DNA of 64,000 nt from Acanthochlamys bracteata (taxonomy: Eukaryota > Streptophyta > Magnoliopsida > Pandanales > Velloziaceae), in assembly GCA_019914995.1 (NCBI GenBank), contig CM034129.1:1625725-1689724 (forward strand), given 5' to 3'. A program made the position numbers and the translations under genes. Each line of letters opens with the position of its first letter. The first letter of the stretch is position 1. Below the pieces are notes generated by a model. The model was not told the DNA's origin and did no database searches. It saw only the letters and a program-made list of their open reading frames with translations. Below are positions 36,101 to 50,500 of this stretch, one piece after another.

Positions 36101-36529
36101 TGATTTCTTTTGTAAGTTCGATGCTTATCAAGTGTTAGGTAGTGTAAAGAAACAATCTATTTGAAGTTAAATGATGTGCTACCTATGTGGTGTAGTAGAG
36201 ATTTGAAACAAGATAACTGTGAAATGGTTGTTAAGAATTAACTATCACAGAGGCCCTTAACATGCGCTTCATTGAATGGTTTGCTGTAGCCAGTAGCTAA
36301 GAGCTTGTATTAGCATTCCGGTCACCATTATTTTTACCTGTTCATTTGTCTTTGGGAGAAAATGGCCTAGATGTCTTGCTTAAATTACTGTTGCTTTTTG
36401 TGAGCATTATGAGAAAGTCAAATTTTCATGTCAGGCAATACTAAATTATTTTACTTTGTATGACATGGTAATAATCGTGATGCTTACATCTGTGGCTACA
36501 GCTCCAAAGGGGTACTTTCACGTTCGTGA
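33146..36529 (+). CDS. HISN5: Imidazoleglycerol-phosphate dehydratase, chloroplastic
   Basis: Sixth step of histidine biosynthesis: dehydrates imidazoleglycerol phosphate to imidazoleacetol phosphate (EC 4.2.1.19) in plastids. Eight exons: 33146-33410, 33490-33614, 34039-34143, 34244-34336, 34697-34771, 35731-35793, 35882-35991, 36502-36529, giving 287 aa. The first ~85 residues are Ser-rich and poor in acidic residues, as in a plastid transit peptide. The mature enzyme shows the Mn-binding His/Glu motifs: [69 protein letters not shown] and [20 protein letters not shown]. The C-terminus is SSKGVLSRS, as in Arabidopsis HISN5. At the exon 6/7 junction the reading gives QRAGKNSHH where the family usually has QLAGKNSHH, so the acceptor at 35881 may be slightly off. 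Intron 5 carries a MITE-like insertion. Confidence 0.94.
35233..35458 (+). mobile_element. MITE-like repeat, family 2, inside HISN5 intron 5
   Basis: 226 bp with matching ends. The left end is GGGTGTGTTTACTTTGGG; the right end is GGGAAACAAGCCC, reverse complement GGGCTTGTTTCCC. It is flanked on both sides by ATA, a possible 3-bp target duplication. The interior is AT-rich and non-coding. The same right end recurs at 15801 and 29831. The pattern suggests a PIF/Harbinger-type MITE, but the superfamily is an inference. Confidence 0.6.
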
Positions 36530-37272
36530 GGTGTTGGCTTATATGGAGTTTGGTCATTGACCTGAATCCATCAGTGCAGAGCAGCTGATCTTCAGTCTAC
36601 GGTGGATTCCCGTGGATGATTCATATCCTTCATACCAGCAACTAGCATGCGGGCTTTACAATCCTGCTGGGATTTGTAGATGATATAATTATTGATCTTC
36701 TGGTGCCGAAGACGTGAAACTTTAGGAGGCTGTTGTTACTATTCTGGCCGTCTTGGATCAGAATAATGCTACATGTAAAGTATCTGTCTGTTGTTGTAGG
36801 GTATTTATAAGGAAGTGTCATATGGCGACGGAAGCTCTATCTAGCTGTACGAAGGCATATCTTAATACTGTAGATTAAACTTAGTTTTCCAGCAATCACT
36901 CAATTGGTATGGAAAAAAATTGAAAAACCTATATAGTTGCCAACATGTAAATGTTTTCCTAGAAATGCTTATGAGTTTATTATTTACTGACTGTAGGCCT
37001 TGTTGAGAACACGTGCCATCGTCAGACATCCCGTTTCAATCATTGCAACTGAAAATTATAATTCAAATTTCTGAAAAACCGCCTGAAAACAACCCACTCA
37101 CCATTTGGTCCACTCCAGACAGGTTCTTCGTTTTCAAAACCAACATCCAACATGTCCCATTACAGTCCGGTAACTTTCACCTTCTCAACAACCACCAACT
37201 CAAAATTTCTGAAACACGCCCGCAATCCGTCTCGGTTACCTCATTGCGGTAACCATACTCCTCGCAACCTTC

Positions 37273-37280
37273 TATATATA
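37273..37280 (+). promoter_or_regulatory. TATA box of the beta-tubulin gene
   Basis: TATATATA within CTTCTATATATACACT, about 170 bases upstream of the ATG. Transcription would start near 37305, followed by a CT-rich leader. Confidence 0.7.
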
Positions 37281-37340
37281 CACTTTCTGCTCAAACCTTT
37301 CCATTCTTGTCTCCGCTCCGTATTTCTCTCTCCTCCTTCC

Positions 37341-37385
37341 ATGCTTCTCCTTTTATTTTCCCCAAACCCTAGATCGATCGATTAA
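37341..37385 (+). CDS. 14-codon upstream ORF in the tubulin leader
   Basis: ATG at 37341 opens a 14-residue frame (MLLLLFSPNPRSID) ending at TAA, 65 bases before the main ATG. It lies downstream of the predicted start site, so it would be in the mRNA. Whether it is translated is unknown. Confidence 0.4.
   Translation: MLLLLFSPNPRSID
37364..37371 (+). promoter_or_regulatory. Telo-box-like AAACCCTA in the tubulin leader
   Basis: The motif lies in the predicted 5' UTR, followed by GATCGATCGA. AAACCCTA elements are frequent near start sites of plant genes active in dividing cells. Confidence 0.4.
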
Positions 37386-37402
37386 TTTCAATCAATCTTT
37401 AA

Positions 37403-40830
<3,428 letters not shown>

Positions 40831-41889
40831 CTCCCTTTCAACTAAATGAGATGAAAAACCTTCATATTTTCCCGCAATGTGAGATTTGATGTATTATGGT
40901 GGTGATTGTTTCCTCCTTTTGTCAATATTTGAGCATATGTTTCAAGCTGTTTGCGCAATTTTGTGCAAAAGCACGCTTGTAAACACTTTTCTCGAAAGTA
41001 CTCTTATTAAAAGCTGTGGAATGGTTTCAACGTTTTCTTTGAAAGTGCTTTTCGTAAATGTGATCCTTCAGTATTATTTTTCAGCCATATTTTGAAATAG
41101 TTGAAAAAATAGAAACTTCTTGAGAACTTTTTTTAAAAAAAATATTTTTATAGTGTTTTTATAAAGAAGTTTACATTATACATTTAAAATTCACAATGTA
41201 TGATAATAAATTTTATTAAAAATTTTTGAAAAAATTATAATGTTATGTATATATGTTTTAGCTTTAAAAGTTAAAATACCATGGCATTAATAATTTAATA
41301 TAGGTTTTGCAATAGGTACTTCTTGTAAACTGTTCCTGCGGTTTGTATAGATAGGTATATACTACTCTACTGTAGATCTTTTTGGATTGCTTTCTCTTCT
41401 GGATCAATCTTCACTTTTGAGTTGCTTGTTTACCAACAGTTTCTTTAACAATTCGGACTTCAGATCTATGCACAAGAATTCCTACCTTGTTATTTTGTGT
41501 CCAAGTTAAGAAATCACCTAACCTTCAGCTATGCCTTTGAAGAAGGAAACATTTTTTTGTTATACGTATAGTTTCATTTTGAACACCTCCACAAAACCAT
41601 GAAGGATCTATAAACTCGTACTTATATCATGCAATTAAACATTCAAAATTTGTTTTTCTTTTAAATAATTTTTTCTATTATATATTTATTTGACAATGAA
41701 AAGACAAAATTTCTATGTTTTCTATTCTTGAAACATCCACGCTGTAGTCAACTGAAGTTGGTTGTTGAGGAAAGGCAAGGAAGGAACCTTTCCCTCCACT
41801 TCTCTTTGCTTTCTTTTTTTATAAACTAACCGGCCGGAGCGGTTTGGTTACTTCTCCATGATCACCGGTTTCCGGTCTGGTCCGGTACC
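40831..41889. other. Tubulin 3' flank and ERT2-like promoter
   Basis: Contains the tubulin 3' UTR, an AT-rich stretch at 41110-41280 that loosely resembles the MITE-like family, and the promoter of the next gene with a TATA box at 41820. No coding region is recognised. Confidence 0.55.
41820..41826 (+). promoter_or_regulatory. TATA box of the ERT2-like gene
   Basis: TATAAAC after a T-rich run, 64 bases upstream of the proposed ATG at 41890. The start site would be near 41850, giving a very short leader. Confidence 0.55.
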
Positions 41890-42049
41890 ATGCCGAACCA
41901 ATCGTCCGGAACCAAGCCGAAACTTTCCAGTCTGGTTCGGTTCGTTTGCAGCCTTCTCCGGCCTAACCCCGATCGCTCTCAGCTCGTTGTTCAGACCGGC
42001 TTTCCAACTTCCCTCGCCAACCTTGTTGTCAAGAACCAGTCTCGTTTGA
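41858..42049 (+). CDS. Upstream ORF overlapping the ERT2-like start
   Basis: An ATG at 41858, in a different frame from the main ATG at 41890, opens 63 codons that overlap the start of the main gene. If transcription begins near 41850 it may be too close to the cap to be used efficiently, so leaky scanning to 41890 is plausible. The product has no recognisable domain. Confidence 0.3.
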   Translation: MITGFRSGPVPCRTNRPEPSRNFPVWFGSFAAFSGLTPIALSSLFRPAFQLPSPTLLSRTSLV

Positions 42050-43210
42050 AAACTACCACCAGGTCCAAGAAGAAGAAACTGAAAAACCGGAATTATCGGT
42101 CTTCTCCTCTTCCGCTTCCTCCGCCTCGTCATCCGTACTCGGTTTCTGATGATACCGTTCGATCAACTGTTCCTTTGGTAGAAGGAATTGAAAGGGAATT
42201 GGGATCAAATCATCGCGAGGTTGTTGTTGATGATGAGGAGAAGAGGGGTGTTAAATTAGGGGTTCTATTGGTCTTTTTGTTGACGCAGTTGATTGCAATA
42301 GCAATTGAGGGGAAGAAAATTGTGATTGGATTCACTTGCTTGGCTCTGGGATTGATTATGTCTGAGATTTTTGGTGTTAAATTGGATTTTGTTGCTGTTC
42401 GCTTGTTGGAGTTTAGGGAAAAGAGTGGAATTTCAGGGAAGGAAGGCAATGGAGGTTTGCAGAATTGTTTGGTTTCATCAGGATCAGCTCAAGCAGATTT
42501 CAATAATGAGATTTTGGTTGAAACTAGAGATTTTGATTTGGTTTCCGAGACGAAAGAGAGTGAAGGTTCGGAAGATTGTTTGGTGTTGGCGAAATCAGAT
42601 GAGGCAGATTGCAGGACTGAGATTTTGGATGAAATTAGGAATCTTGACGTTGTTGCAGCTGTTTTAGTAGCGAATAAGGAATCAGAGGTGGGTCTGAATT
42701 CAAATGATAAGAATAAGAAGAAGAAAAAGAAGTTCTTCAAGAAAATTTTCAAGAAGTCCAAAAAGTTAAAGAATGAAGAAGATAAGAAGGCGGTAGAGTC
42801 GAGAAGCAGCTTGTCCTCTAGCAGTGGTATCAGAGTCCATGACAGCAGGACCAACGACATGGAGCTAACTAAAGATGGAATCGAGGAGGTAAATTCCATC
42901 AAAGGGATTGATAGTCTCAATGCTTTACATCATGCATCAAGCATTGGAAGGGATGCCTTTGAAACAATTCGAGAGCATGTTGTCGAAAGCAATGGCTCGT
43001 CTCAAGAATGCTGATGGTGTAAATGTAATTCAAGGAAGTCTTGGTAATTCAAAGCTGATGAAGAAGTGTCATTTCCTCTTCTTCTTTGCTATGGTCCTTT
43101 CTGGGCTTGCGGGAGGGAAGTTGGCGGCACTCGTGATCACTGTGACTTGTTATGCAACAATGAAACTCGCTCAACATAGTTGGCAGAGATTTAACAGGAA
43201 ATGTATTTAA
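41890..43210 (+). CDS. ERT2-like (ethylene-regulated nuclear protein) membrane protein
   Basis: The product resembles plant proteins annotated as ethylene-responsive nuclear protein ERT2-like, function unknown. Near the N-terminus LVVQTGFPTSLANLVVKNQS is the family hallmark, followed by a basic KKKKLKNRN segment. Two hydrophobic segments lie near residues 120-165 (KLGVLLVFLLTQLIAIAI and VIGFTCLALGLIMSEIF). A lysine-rich block KNKKKKKKFFKKIFKKSK could be a nuclear-localisation signal. The first frame stops at 43014, while the hydrophobic C-terminal part (HFLFFFAMVLSGLAGG...ALVITVTCYATMKLAQHSW) is in the next frame, 42908-43210. An 85-base GT-AG intron at 42889-42973 would join them in frame; a genuine frameshift is the alternative. 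The joined protein would be about 411 aa. Confidence 0.7.
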
Positions 43211-43883
43211 TAATTTCAACTTGATTATTTAACGTGCATCTGTTATTAGAAGAAGTTTGCAAAGTTGGTCATATAAGCCCTTTTGCTTTGTTCCACTTTT
43301 TTGCAGAAGGTTAGTTTGTTTCTATCCTTTTGTGTTGAGATCTCAATAAGGTTTGAATTTGGTCGATGGAAGTTCTTTGTTGTATTTCTCAGATGCTGCA
43401 TTGTTTGTTTATTGTCACAGTTCTTTAAAACAAAATTGAATATATGCAACTTGGTATTTCTACAAACACACACTCACCAAGAGCTTCTGGAAAGAGCAGT
43501 TGATCTGCAACCTTATGTACTTATTTTCTTCTTTCCCATAGTTCAAGATATTTTTCGAGCGTACGTTACTATGTTCAGGTTCTTCTCTTATGTCTTTCAA
43601 TATCATCAATCAAAATCTCTCCTTGTGTACGGTTGTACTAGTTTCAATAGTTAGCTTTCTATACAAAGAATCTTGAATTATCATACTTCACTTATCTATA
43701 ATGCAAGGAATTCATTTGTAAGTTTTATTTAGGTCTTACGCTAGAAGTAGTTTACTCAGAACGCGTTCAAGTATTGTTTACTTGTGATGTTTTAGAAAAT
43801 TTTAGCGCACAGAGTTCTTTTTTTTTTTTGAAGGTTTTTATTTAATTGTGAACATGACAGCTTTGAAGGGCACTGTTTAAAAA
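43211..43883. other. Spacer between ERT2-like and PPR genes
   Basis: Holds the ERT2-like 3' UTR and the promoter and leader of the PPR gene. Short open frames here (for example 43283-43654) overlap on both strands and show no known domain. Confidence 0.55.
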
Positions 43884-46457
43884 ATGCAGAGAAGAAATTT
43901 TCTCCAGATAAAAAACTGGTTTTATAAGCATCACAGATTCAATCCCATTGCAAATATCACACCTTTCCAATCAATCTATTCATTTGCGGCAACAAACCCA
44001 ATTGAGTTCGAAGAAATCTCGCCAATTCTCCAAGAAAACTCTGTTTTCAGGCTTCTCTCGCTTCTCAGAAGCTGCAGTGATTCTTCAGATCTCTTGAAAG
44101 GCAAGCAAATTCACGCCCAGATTGTTGTTAATGGCGCTGATGAGTGTTCTTTGCTTACCCGCGTTCTTGGCATGTACGTGCTTTGCCGGAGCTTTAGTGA
44201 TGCCCGAAACTTGTTCGAACGGATCGAAAAGGACTCACCTTTGCCTTGGAATTGGTTGATCAGAGGTTTTACTGCAATGGGTTGGTTTGAATCAGCTCTG
44301 TTGTTCTATTTTAAGATGGTTTTTGCCGGTGTTGTGCCGGACAAGTACACATTTCCGTATGTTGTTAAATCTTGCTATGGTATGAATGCCATCTCAGTGG
44401 GTCGATTGGTTCATGAGACGATTTGTAGAATGGGTTTGGAGACCGACTTGTTTGTGGGTAGTGCCCTGATAAAGATGTACGCAGAACATGGTTCTGTTGC
44501 TGAGGCTAGGAAGGTGTTTGACGAAATGCCTGTTAGAGATTGTGTTCTGTGGAATGTGATGATTGATGGATACGCAAGGATTGGTGATTCGGGTAATGTG
44601 GTTCAGCTCTTTGATGGGATGCAGAGGTCGGGGACTAGACCGAATTATGTTTCTTTTGCTTGCTTGTTGTCTGTATGCGCCTTAGAGGGGATGCTGGATT
44701 GTGGCACTCAACTTCACGCACTTGCGACTAAATATGGAGTTGACTTGGAGGCGTCTGTGGCTAACACATTGTTGGCCATGTACTCAAAGTGCCGATGCTT
44801 GTATGAGGCATGCATGTTATTTGATTTAATGTCAGAACCTGATATGGTGACTTGGAATAGTATAATCTCAGGTTGTGCTCAGAATGGCATGAGGGAGGAG
44901 GCCTTGGATTTCTTTTACCTCATGCAGGGTTCTGGCTTCAAGCCTGATTCCATAACACTGGCAAGTATTTTGCCTGCCTTCTCAAATTCAACCGGTTTAT
45001 GGCAAGGGAAAGAGATCCACTCTTTTATACTGAGGAATGGCATTACCATGGATGCATATTTGAAGAGTGCACTAGTTGATATATACTTCAAGTGCAAGCA
45101 AGTTCATATGGCAAGAAAGGTTTATGATTCCAGCTCTATAATCGATGTTGTCATATGTAGTGCAATGATATCAGGCTATGTCCTGAATGGGATGAGCTAT
45201 GATGCTTTGGAGATATTTCGGCAATTGCTGAAGGCGAGATTGAAGCCAAATGCTGTTACAGTAGCCAGTGTTTTGCCAGCTTGTGCTTGTCTAACAGCTT
45301 TGAGGATCGGTGAGGAGCTCCATTGCTACGCTCTGAAGAATGCCTTAGTGGGTAGATGCTATGTTGAAAGTGCACTGACTGATATGTACGCTAAGTGTGG
45401 TAGAGTAGGTGTTGCTTGTCAAATCTTTCTAAGAATGTCTAATAAAGATTCTGTAGCATGGAATTCAATGATTGCGAGTTTTACACAAAATGGGAATCCA
45501 GAAGAGGCCATTAGTCTCTTCCGTCAAATGGGTGTAGAAAGAATGCGGTATGACTGTGTGACAATATCCTCTGCACTATCAGCATGTGGGAGCTTGCCTG
45601 CAATGCACTATGGAAAGGAGATCCATGGTTTCATGATAAGAGGGCCACTTAGATCAGATGTTTTCGCTGAGAGTGCTCTAATAGATATGTACGCCAAGTG
45701 TGGGGATCTGATTTCTGCCTGCCATGTTTTTGATTCAATGCACGAAAAGAATGAAGTCTCATGGAATAGCCTTATCTCCGCCTATGGGGCACATGGTCTT
45801 GTTAAGGATTCTTTAAATTTGTTTCAACAGATGGAGAACGCAGGTTGTCAGCCTGACCACATCACATGTCTTTCTTTGTTGTCTGCTTGTGGTCATGCTG
45901 GCCAAGTTGAAGAAGGCTTTAAGATCTTCCAGTGCATGAAAGAAGATTATGGAATCATTGCTAGGATGGAGCACTATGCTTGCATGGTTGATCTTTATGG
46001 TCGTGCTGGAAGGCTAGATGAAGCATTGAATCTTGTGGAAAGCATGCCATTTAAAGCAGATGCTGGCATTTGGGGTGCACTACTTGGAGCATGTCGAGTC
46101 CATAAGAATGCGAAGATTGCAGAACTAGCTTCATTCCACCTTTTTGAGTTGGATCCTGAAAATTCTGGTTACTATATATTGATGTCCAATGTTCATGCAG
46201 TAGTGGGACGCTGGGATGGAGTTCAAAAGGTGAGAAAGTTGATGAAGGAAAGGCGGGTACAGAAAATACCTGGTTGTAGCTGGATCAGTATTAAGAACAC
46301 AACAAATATGTTTATTTCAGGGGATAAAACTCATCCAGATTCAGCTCAAATCTATTTTTTAATGAAGAGTCTCCTGATGGAGCTAGAGGAAGAGGGCTAT
46401 ATCCCACAACCAGAAATTGTGTATCCAGTTGGATTGGAAGATGAAGATAGTACTTGA
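43884..46457 (+). CDS. Pentatricopeptide repeat protein, PLS class with E domain (At4g21300-like)
   Basis: Organelle RNA-binding protein; PLS-class members with E domains usually specify C-to-U editing sites. Intronless, 857 aa, as is normal for this family. The first ~40 residues are basic and hydroxylated, ending in a likely mitochondrial or plastid targeting peptide. From about residue 55 to 650 there is a tandem P-L-S array with repeated GKQIHAQIVV/GKEIHSFILR starts, the recurring SALIDMYAKCG and VFDEMPVRD motifs, and WNSMIASFTQNGNPEEAI S-type motifs. The E region follows from EHYACMVDLYGRAGRLDEA through GIWGALLGACRVHKN to RVQKIPGCSWI, then an E+ segment THPDSAQIYFLM. There is no DYW deaminase domain, so editing would need a DYW partner in trans. 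It closely resembles the product of Arabidopsis At4g21300. The target RNA is not predictable here by eye. Confidence 0.95.
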   Translation: MQRRNFLQIKNWFYKHHRFNPIANITPFQSIYSFAATNPIEFEEISPILQENSVFRLLSLLRSCSDSSDLLKGKQIHAQIVVNGADECSLLTRVLGMYVLCRSFSDARNLFERIEKDSPLPWNWLIRGFTAMGWFESALLFYFKMVFAGVVPDKYTFPYVVKSCYGMNAISVGRLVHETICRMGLETDLFVGSALIKMYAEHGSVAEARKVFDEMPVRDCVLWNVMIDGYARIGDSGNVVQLFDGMQRSGTRPNYVSFACLLSVCALEGMLDCGTQLHALATKYGVDLEASVANTLLAMYSKCRCLYEACMLFDLMSEPDMVTWNSIISGCAQNGMREEALDFFYLMQGSGFKPDSITLASILPAFSNSTGLWQGKEIHSFILRNGITMDAYLKSALVDIYFKCKQVHMARKVYDSSSIIDVVICSAMISGYVLNGMSYDALEIFRQLLKARLKPNAVTVASVLPACACLTALRIGEELHCYALKNALVGRCYVESALTDMYAKCGRVGVACQIFLRMSNKDSVAWNSMIASFTQNGNPEEAISLFRQMGVERMRYDCVTISSALSACGSLPAMHYGKEIHGFMIRGPLRSDVFAESALIDMYAKCGDLISACHVFDSMHEKNEVSWNSLISAYGAHGLVKDSLNLFQQMENAGCQPDHITCLSLLSACGHAGQVEEGFKIFQCMKEDYGIIARMEHYACMVDLYGRAGRLDEALNLVESMPFKADAGIWGALLGACRVHKNAKIAELASFHLFELDPENSGYYILMSNVHAVVGRWDGVQKVRKLMKERRVQKIPGCSWISIKNTTNMFISGDKTHPDSAQIYFLMKSLLMELEEEGYIPQPEIVYPVGLEDEDST

Positions 46458-47527
46458 TAGCGGATAATACTTCTGTGAGAATCCTCCTATGTGTTTTGAA
46501 AGTTTGGTGATCAAATCCAACTTATAAGCTGGTCTTCCAATATAATAGCATCCACAGAACTTTCAGAGGAATTGATCAAAGAGAGGGAGTTGAAAAACAA
46601 AAGTGAAGCTCGGTTGGGGTTGAAAAGGTGATGCAATTACAGGCAATCCTTTGTCAAAAATCAGAATGAAATAACCAAGGTTACACTTCACTATACCTCC
46701 CTTTGTTTATAAGCTGGATAGTCGACGGATTGCATGGTGCATTTTCTGCTGATATCTTGTTTCTAATAGAGACCTTCATTCCTCCATTATTAAATACATC
46801 AAATTTTCTTCTAGCTACTGAATTCATGGTTTGATATGACAACTGCTTGAGGCTGAATTGCTTCCCAGCACTTAGACTTCATTTGGAGTGAGGAATCATA
46901 AGACGACCGAACAACTTCTGGTGTCTGTTTAGGCACTTCTAAGGATAGGGTTTCTAACAGTTGGAAGTTACCAGGGAAGAAATTGCAAGCTGCTACCACA
47001 GGTCTGGACAGGGAAGCTCTGATGCATCAAGTTCTTGCTCACGGCCTATGCATGCAGTCCAAAGTCCTTGCAATTGTTTTTGTGTCAAAGAAATCGATAG
47101 AGATTATATCATTGAGAAGCTGATTCTGGTCTTTCATAGGCTTCTCATTCAAGTTTTACAAGAACATGAACTATAGTTCAGACGCAAAATCTGAGATTTT
47201 TAGTTTTTAACCTATGTCCTCGCATCAAGTTTTGGGAAATAGAAGCTCCAAAAGAACACTGATTGCTAGATCATAAGACCTATTTCATGTCTGAATATTT
47301 TCTATTTGAAGACATGAAAACATATGGGAACATCATTCACAAATAATGTCAGCTTTCTTCAAGAAATTAAGCAGACAGATGATGTAATACAATGCACACC
47401 TCTAAAATAACATGTACATGAATCTACCACAAAATACATGTTTTTGAAGAGGAAAAAAAAAGTTCATACTACTATCACAACTGTTGCAACCAACTAGGAT
47501 AACTTGATTGACAAAGTTATTTATTTT
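46458..47527. other. Convergent 3' flanks of PPR and CARNMT1-like genes
   Basis: Two genes end here facing each other. The 1.07 kb holds both 3' UTRs; I see no additional gene. Short frames at 46811-47176 have no recognisable content. Confidence 0.6.
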
Positions 47528-50500
47528 ATCTCTTCCTCATCGTCCAGAAGGCTGAAAAATACCGATTCTGTATTTCAAAGAGGAAGCAAGGAAGAAAAGC
47601 TTAGAAGTCTCAATCAACTATTAGGCAAAAGCCTGCAAAAGGATCGAAGTTCAAAGACAAAAAACTATCATAACATGGATGACAACTTTGAATAGTTCGC
47701 CTTATTTTCTGTCATTTAGTCAAATTTCGTGAAAGGTGAAAATCAATACTGTAAGTCATGCCATTTCAGATCCAGAGCAGCAGGCAAATGCATTACTCTC
47801 TAAAACATGCGCAATGAAAAAAAAAAAAAAAGGTAACGGCAGTGGCTAATCAATTTATTGCCTACTTCGAATCCATTTTGGTATCACAGAACAAAAATAT
47901 TACTAAGCAGGTAGCTGCTGATAACATGAGGAAAAATATCGAAACTACAAAGCTTTTAAATAGAAAACCAGAAATATGTGCGACAGGTCTTACTTGCATC
48001 ATTGACCTTGGGTTTGCAGTGTATGTTGTTTCAATTGTGCTCTCTTTCTGCAGTTAATGGAACAAATAGCAATCATCATACAACAATATTACCCAGAACA
48101 CAGTTAAAATTACATTTAACTTACCTCCAGTACAAAGCCATACTGGTAGGCGACCATTTTAACATCTTCCAAGCTAAGTTCAATGGACATATCCTGGAAC
48201 AGGATGAAAAAAAATATACTAAATACTTGGAGAAAAGAACCACAAAAAGGTAGCTCTCCAACAAAACAACTTGGAAGAGATAGCATACATCATCAGCTCC
48301 ATATGCTTCAGCAAAATGATAAAGCAGTGGCCCCAAGTTTATCCAGATCTGTTAAATGAGTTAGAAACTCAAGTTTAAAAATATATAAACAAACAAGTTT
48401 TTACCATCATTGCTTAAGGGAGTAATCGGCAAAAACATACAATCATGGCCGATAAGTGAAGCAGCCATAAAATCCCTAATCTTATTTAAGAAATAAATGC
48501 TTTCTCTTGAATAAACTTACTCCACCTCCTTTCAGAATTTTGGATATTATTTCGATGTATTCCACAATGTTGTGTGCTGTATCAAGGAAGAAGCAAGTCA
48601 CAACTGCATCCCATGATCCTGCATGCACAAAATACAGAAACTGCATATTCTGGTAGCAATAAGTATTCTTTATATGAAGTTTTTCTTTTAAAATGTTTAA
48701 GTTAACCAAAGTTACATCTGGAGTAACAAAGGCTACAAAGTTTTCTCTCATCCTAAAAGACACATGCTGCAAGAAAATCTATTTCATTTAGAACATCTAC
48801 TGTATTTTGTTTAAAGCCTTCCCTTTCACAAGTAGTTCTTGCCCTTGAAAGTAAGACTTTCTTATAACAGATCAAGTACTATAAATACGAAGCCACATGA
48901 ACACTAGGTTATGAAGTGTGCGTACTCCCTGCAGGATAAATTCATTGCTTGGTTGATGTTTCCAAGATCTAGCCTTTTTGTATCAAGTCCAGAACTATAT
49001 CAGTGGACTTCCAATTTGAAGCAATACACATGAACCAAAATTGCATATACCAGAAAGAATTGTATGTACTATAATTCATTATTTAGGTAGGATAAATGAC
49101 CAAAAGGTCAAGTTAATTATGAGATGGTTGACCAAGCGATGATGAGGTGACTGATGGCAAACACAGTTGACCCAAGCGGTAGGCTCAATTAGTTGGCACG
49201 CTCACATTCATTTGGAATTTAGGCCAAGCATGCCAATTTGAATAATATTGGATGTTTAATGAGGAGAGCAAACTGAATAGCTCAAATCACTTAGTCCCAC
49301 AAGTCGACCAAAAAAATGGAGAAAAAGAAACAAAAAAGAAAATAAAGAGAAAAGAAATCAAATCTCTTCATTCGTGAAACTCGCCAGTTTGTCAATGGGA
49401 CCACTGAACAATTTTACTTTATTCAGTAGGTGCAACCCTCCTCTCTTTCACCTAATTGTAAGTATTGTTCAAAAAAGGCAAACACTAGTGCTGTACCTTC
49501 TTGGCTTTCATCATTATACACCTCCACAAAATCACCACCACACATTGAAAAACCTTCAGTAATACCTGCACTGTTGTCATAGAGAAAACCAAGAGGTCTT
49601 AGACAGTATGCTTCAACTAAGGAGTGGCAGTAGGTTTGTCAGCCCAAAGGTTAAAACTTGTGACTTTTTGCTTGAGGAAATATACTCTGCATACAAAACC
49701 AAGACAAGTACTTCGGTACATAGACCAATATGAAGTTTACGAGAAAAAGCTCCACATGTGAACAAGAGGTTCAAATATTCCCGATATTCTTAAACATCCT
49801 AAAGCCCTTTCAGCAATGTAAATCACAGCTTTCAAATACATGCATTATAGTAAACACTAAAAAAGCAGAAATCTTTACAAAAGAAATGCAAATTGACTTT
49901 GTTCTAAAAAGTACCTTGCTGGCAGAATATCTGGGATTGAAACGGGGCGAAGCTGATCATCATCTGATAGAGAATTACAGTTGCTATGAATCCAAGGATA
50001 AATTAACCACTCTCCAGCAATCTGAGTCCTGACAGAAAGAGCAATCACTCATCATCACAGAAAGCTACAGATCACTTTTAGCAACGCGAACTATATTGTT
50101 AAAATAATGTAAGATGGTCAAGACAGATGCCTTACTGATTGAGGATGAAGCTTGAGCAGATCATCATGTAGTACGAGAACTCATTTCCTTGGCTTATGAA
50201 ACCTACGTGAATGAAAAATGTTACTACATATAAGAAAGAATAAAGGTAACTACATTCCGTAAAAACTTATCATGTACCAAGACAAGAAATTTCTAATGCT
50301 AATCTTCCAAGTCCAGCGCCAGGTACTAAACAGCAAGGCGGCCTACAAAAAAGTTAGTTTTAGAAAAAAGGAAAAGAAAAAAAGAAACAAGAACCAGCAC
50401 TTCTTATGCAGATACAGTAGCAATTAGGTCCTCCACAGAACACCTAAACGGAAGAACTTAAAGTAAAGCTACCAGTGTTCCTGCTGATTTTGTAAAATAC

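Noticed and set aside
42489-42920. 143-codon minus-strand ORF
   Set aside because: Antisense to the ERT2-like coding sequence; the lysine-rich region appears as a Phe/Leu run.
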